This document shows positions 62,376 through 64,000 of a stretch of 64,000 nt of DNA, piece by piece. The stretch covers positions 434,001 to 498,000 of the forward strand of contig NZ_QMEM01000003.1 in assembly GCF_003390915.1 (NCBI RefSeq). The letters run 5' to 3'. Each line of letters opens with the position of its first letter. Positions within the stretch are counted from its first letter, which is position 1. The notes beneath the pieces were generated by a model. It searched no databases and was not told the DNA's origin. It saw nothing but the letters and a program-made list of their open reading frames with translations. The DNA comes from Lewinella sp. IMCC34183 (lineage in GTDB: Bacteria > Bacteroidota > Bacteroidia > Chitinophagales > Saprospiraceae). A program made the position numbers and the translations under genes.

Positions 62376-64000
62376 TTAGCGGCTGAAGTGGATCAGGCGG
62401 TGGGTGACCCGGTCGCCGGTGGAAATCTTAAGTACGACCAACTGGTTGGCCGTGCCGTGGCGGGCGATGTCGTAGGTCCAGGTGCGCGCGCCCGTGGAGC
62501 CACTGACGCGGTCGAGGCGGGTGAGCATCCGGCCCTGTACGTCGTAGAGGGAGAAGGTCAGGTCGAGGCCGTCGGTGTCCTCCATGCGGATGGACAACTG
62601 ACCGGTCGTCGGGTTAGGGAACACCGAGAGGCCGGTGGCCGCCGCGAGTTCGTCGACGCCGGTGGAGTTGACCACCTCGATGTACTGCTCCCGTACCAGG
62701 GTGTCACCGCCCTGGCCGTTGGTGGCCGTGAGCTGTACCCGGTAGAAACCCAGCCCGTCGTAGCGTACGCTGACGATGGAGTCGGTAGCGATGGCGGGTA
62801 CGCCGCCGTCGAAGACCCACTGCCGCTCGGTCACTCCGTTGATGCTTAGGTCGGTGAAGGTGACCTGTTCGCCCTGCTTGACCTGCTGCACGTCGGATAC
62901 GAAATCCACGACCGGCGCCTGCTCGCCGAGCTCCGCCCCGACCGAGAAGACCACCGAAGCCGAAGCGTCGAAGGCGATCTCCTCACCCGTGGCGTCCTCC
63001 TGGGGCTGGTTGGCTCCGCTGGGGTGCTGTACGCTGAAGAAGCCGAAGCGGTAATCGGGGCTGAAGGTGAGGCCGGTGGGTTCCGAGCCTACGGGCATGC
63101 TGGCAAACAGTTCCACCTTGGGGGCGGCCTGGGTGTGGTCCGGGCGGATCATCCAGATGTAGTTGTTACCGCCGTCCTGCAGTACCCACAGGTTGCCGCG
63201 GTCGTCGAAGGTCAGGTTGTCGTTGCCGCCGCCCCAGGGCTCGACGAACACGCCGTCGACGGTGTTGAGCACGTAGCTCATGCCGCCCACGAAGGTCTGG
63301 AAGTCGGTGACGCCGTTGGGGCCGTCGGTGAAGCGGTAGGTACGGCTGGCGCCCTTCGCAGCGAAGTAGATCTGGCCGGTGAGGGGGTTGACCTCCACGT
63401 CCTCGATGCCGTTGAAGTTGGTGGCTCCGAGGGCGATCGCCAGGGCCCGCGTATTGTTGCGGTCCTCCTTGGTGGTGTTGGGGACCTCGACCCAGGTACC
63501 GGTGGTTCCGTTGGGTTCGTAGCCCTCCAGGCCGGCGTCCAGCACGAGGGTGTACAGGGTACCGCTGGTGAGGTCGCGGGGGCTATCGGCTACGAACTTG
63601 AAGAGCGCGCTGGAGCCGCCGTCCTCCCCGGTGAAGAGGGTGACCTCGTCGTCCAGGATCAGGGCGTTCTCGTGGCTGATATTGCCGATGGCCCACAGTT
63701 TTTCCTGCTTGCCGTTGCCGTACTCGCGGACGCGGGCGGTGACCGGGTCGATCTCTACGAGCCAGCCCACGTCGGTGTAGCCGTCGCCGTTGGCGTCGCC
63801 GGCGTTGCCGGTTTCCTCGGCCGTAATGACCGTCCCCCAGGGGGTGATGCCGCCCGAGCAGTTACGGGTGGTGGTGACGAGGTCATCGTTGTAGAAGTCT
63901 ACGGCCTGGGAGCTGTCGATCTGCCAGAGGCGGGCGCCGGCTTCGTAGTGTAGCCCCACCATAGAAACCCCGCCGGGGGTGTTCTCGTGGTTGATGCTCA
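62376..64000 (-). CDS. PhoX-like (DUF839) protein with PKD domain and T9SS sorting tail (5' partial)
   Basis: The frame is open to the right edge; SINHENTPGG precedes the internal Met at 63962, so the start lies outside. The visible 541 residues hold a PhoX-type propeller (ITPWGTVITAEETGNAGDAN, NFNGIEDVEVNPLTGQIYFA, DNLTFDDRGNLWVLQDGG), a PKD-like domain around 360-440 (VDFVSDVQQVKQGEQVTFTD) and a C-terminal sorting domain (LSVFPNPTTGQLSI) for type IX secretion. Known relatives are calcium-dependent alkaline phosphatases, but activity is not proven here. Confidence 0.85.
   Translation of the reverse strand, partial: SINHENTPGGVSMVGLHYEAGARLWQIDSSQAVDFYNDDLVTTTRNCSGGITPWGTVITAEETGNAGDANGDGYTDVGWLVEIDPVTARVREYGNGKQEKLWAIGNISHENALILDDEVTLFTGEDGGSSALFKFVADSPRDLTSGTLYTLVLDAGLEGYEPNGTTGTWVEVPNTTKEDRNNTRALAIALGATNFNGIEDVEVNPLTGQIYFAAKGASRTYRFTDGPNGVTDFQTFVGGMSYVLNTVDGVFVEPWGGGNDNLTFDDRGNLWVLQDGGNNYIWMIRPDHTQAAPKVELFASMPVGSEPTGLTFSPDYRFGFFSVQHPSGANQPQEDATGEEIAFDASASVVFSVGAELGEQAPVVDFVSDVQQVKQGEQVTFTDLSINGVTERQWVFDGGVPAIATDSIVSVRYDGLGFYRVQLTATNGQGGDTLVREQYIEVVNSTGVDELAAATGLSVFPNPTTGQLSIRMEDTDGLDLTFSLYDVQGRMLTRLDRVSGSTGARTWTYDIARHGTANQLVVLKISTGDRVTHRLIHFSR

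Overview
The window is a GC-rich stretch of a Bacteroidota chromosome, most likely from the Saprospiria (Lewinella-like). Support comes from a gliding-motility/type IX secretion C-terminal domain at the left edge, a PorP/SprF protein, a Por-type sorting tail at the right edge, a GLPGLI protein next to a TonB-receptor-like barrel, DUF2480, a GYDIA-type GHMP kinase, TIGR02757 and NIPSNAP proteins. Promoter-like sequences follow the Bacteroidota pattern (TTTG, then TAnnTTTG), and clear Shine-Dalgarno sequences are rare. The lineage is inferred from gene content, not measured.

Layout. 0-10 kb: the end of a secreted adhesin-like protein, tRNA-Cys, ribosomal protein S1, a palindromic repeat array, a mevalonate-pathway-type kinase overlapping a ferredoxin-NADP reductase, an obscure stretch, a GLPGLI/beta-barrel pair and tRNA-Ile2. 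10-22 kb: an ExoX-like exonuclease, a GH57/DUF3536 protein, a 25-residue membrane peptide, superoxide dismutase, an AT-hook/helix-hairpin-helix protein, NAD kinase, a glycosyltransferase with an upstream FkbM methyltransferase that is out of frame at a G9 run, a POTRA/barrel protein, an EamA transporter and an oxidoreductase with no ordinary start codon. 22-31 kb: NadA, a truncated DUF805 protein, an OmpA protein with a DUF1573 tail, PorP/SprF, DUF2480, ScpB, MarR, an alpha/beta hydrolase and TIGR02757. 31-41 kb: long degenerate repeats, a lipoprotein, a penicillin acylase, a POT peptide transporter and a GH115 glucuronidase with an operator-like palindrome. 41-46 kb: the accessory part, with a relic of an RHS protein, mannose-1-phosphate guanylyltransferase, a REP-associated tyrosine transposase (RAYT) between two sets of palindromic repeats, and a sigma factor with its probable anti-sigma partner. 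46-64 kb: ClpB, a tandem repeat block, two adjacent 1133-residue PVC-type cytochromes split by an inverted DUF3253 gene, an aldo/keto reductase, a GH13 amylase, a Tat-exported NIPSNAP protein, an alpha/beta hydrolase, a leucine-rich-repeat protein and a partial PhoX-like protein.

The most interesting signal is the RAYT (43659-44321) with its repeats. Palindromes built as stem-GG(G)A-stem occur as a 5-copy array at 3.8 kb, a 10-copy array at 44.4 kb and composite two-hairpin units at 43.5 kb. Each array lies just upstream of a gene and points the same way relative to it. Its last spacer runs into a -7-like box in front of the sigma-factor gene, and a similar motif lies between the repeats and the guanylyltransferase gene. 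Several units carry paired C-to-T and G-to-A changes that keep the stem, which suggests the fold itself is maintained. The same CCGGAGG/CCTCCGG core recurs in unrelated intergenic repeats at 31 and 49 kb.
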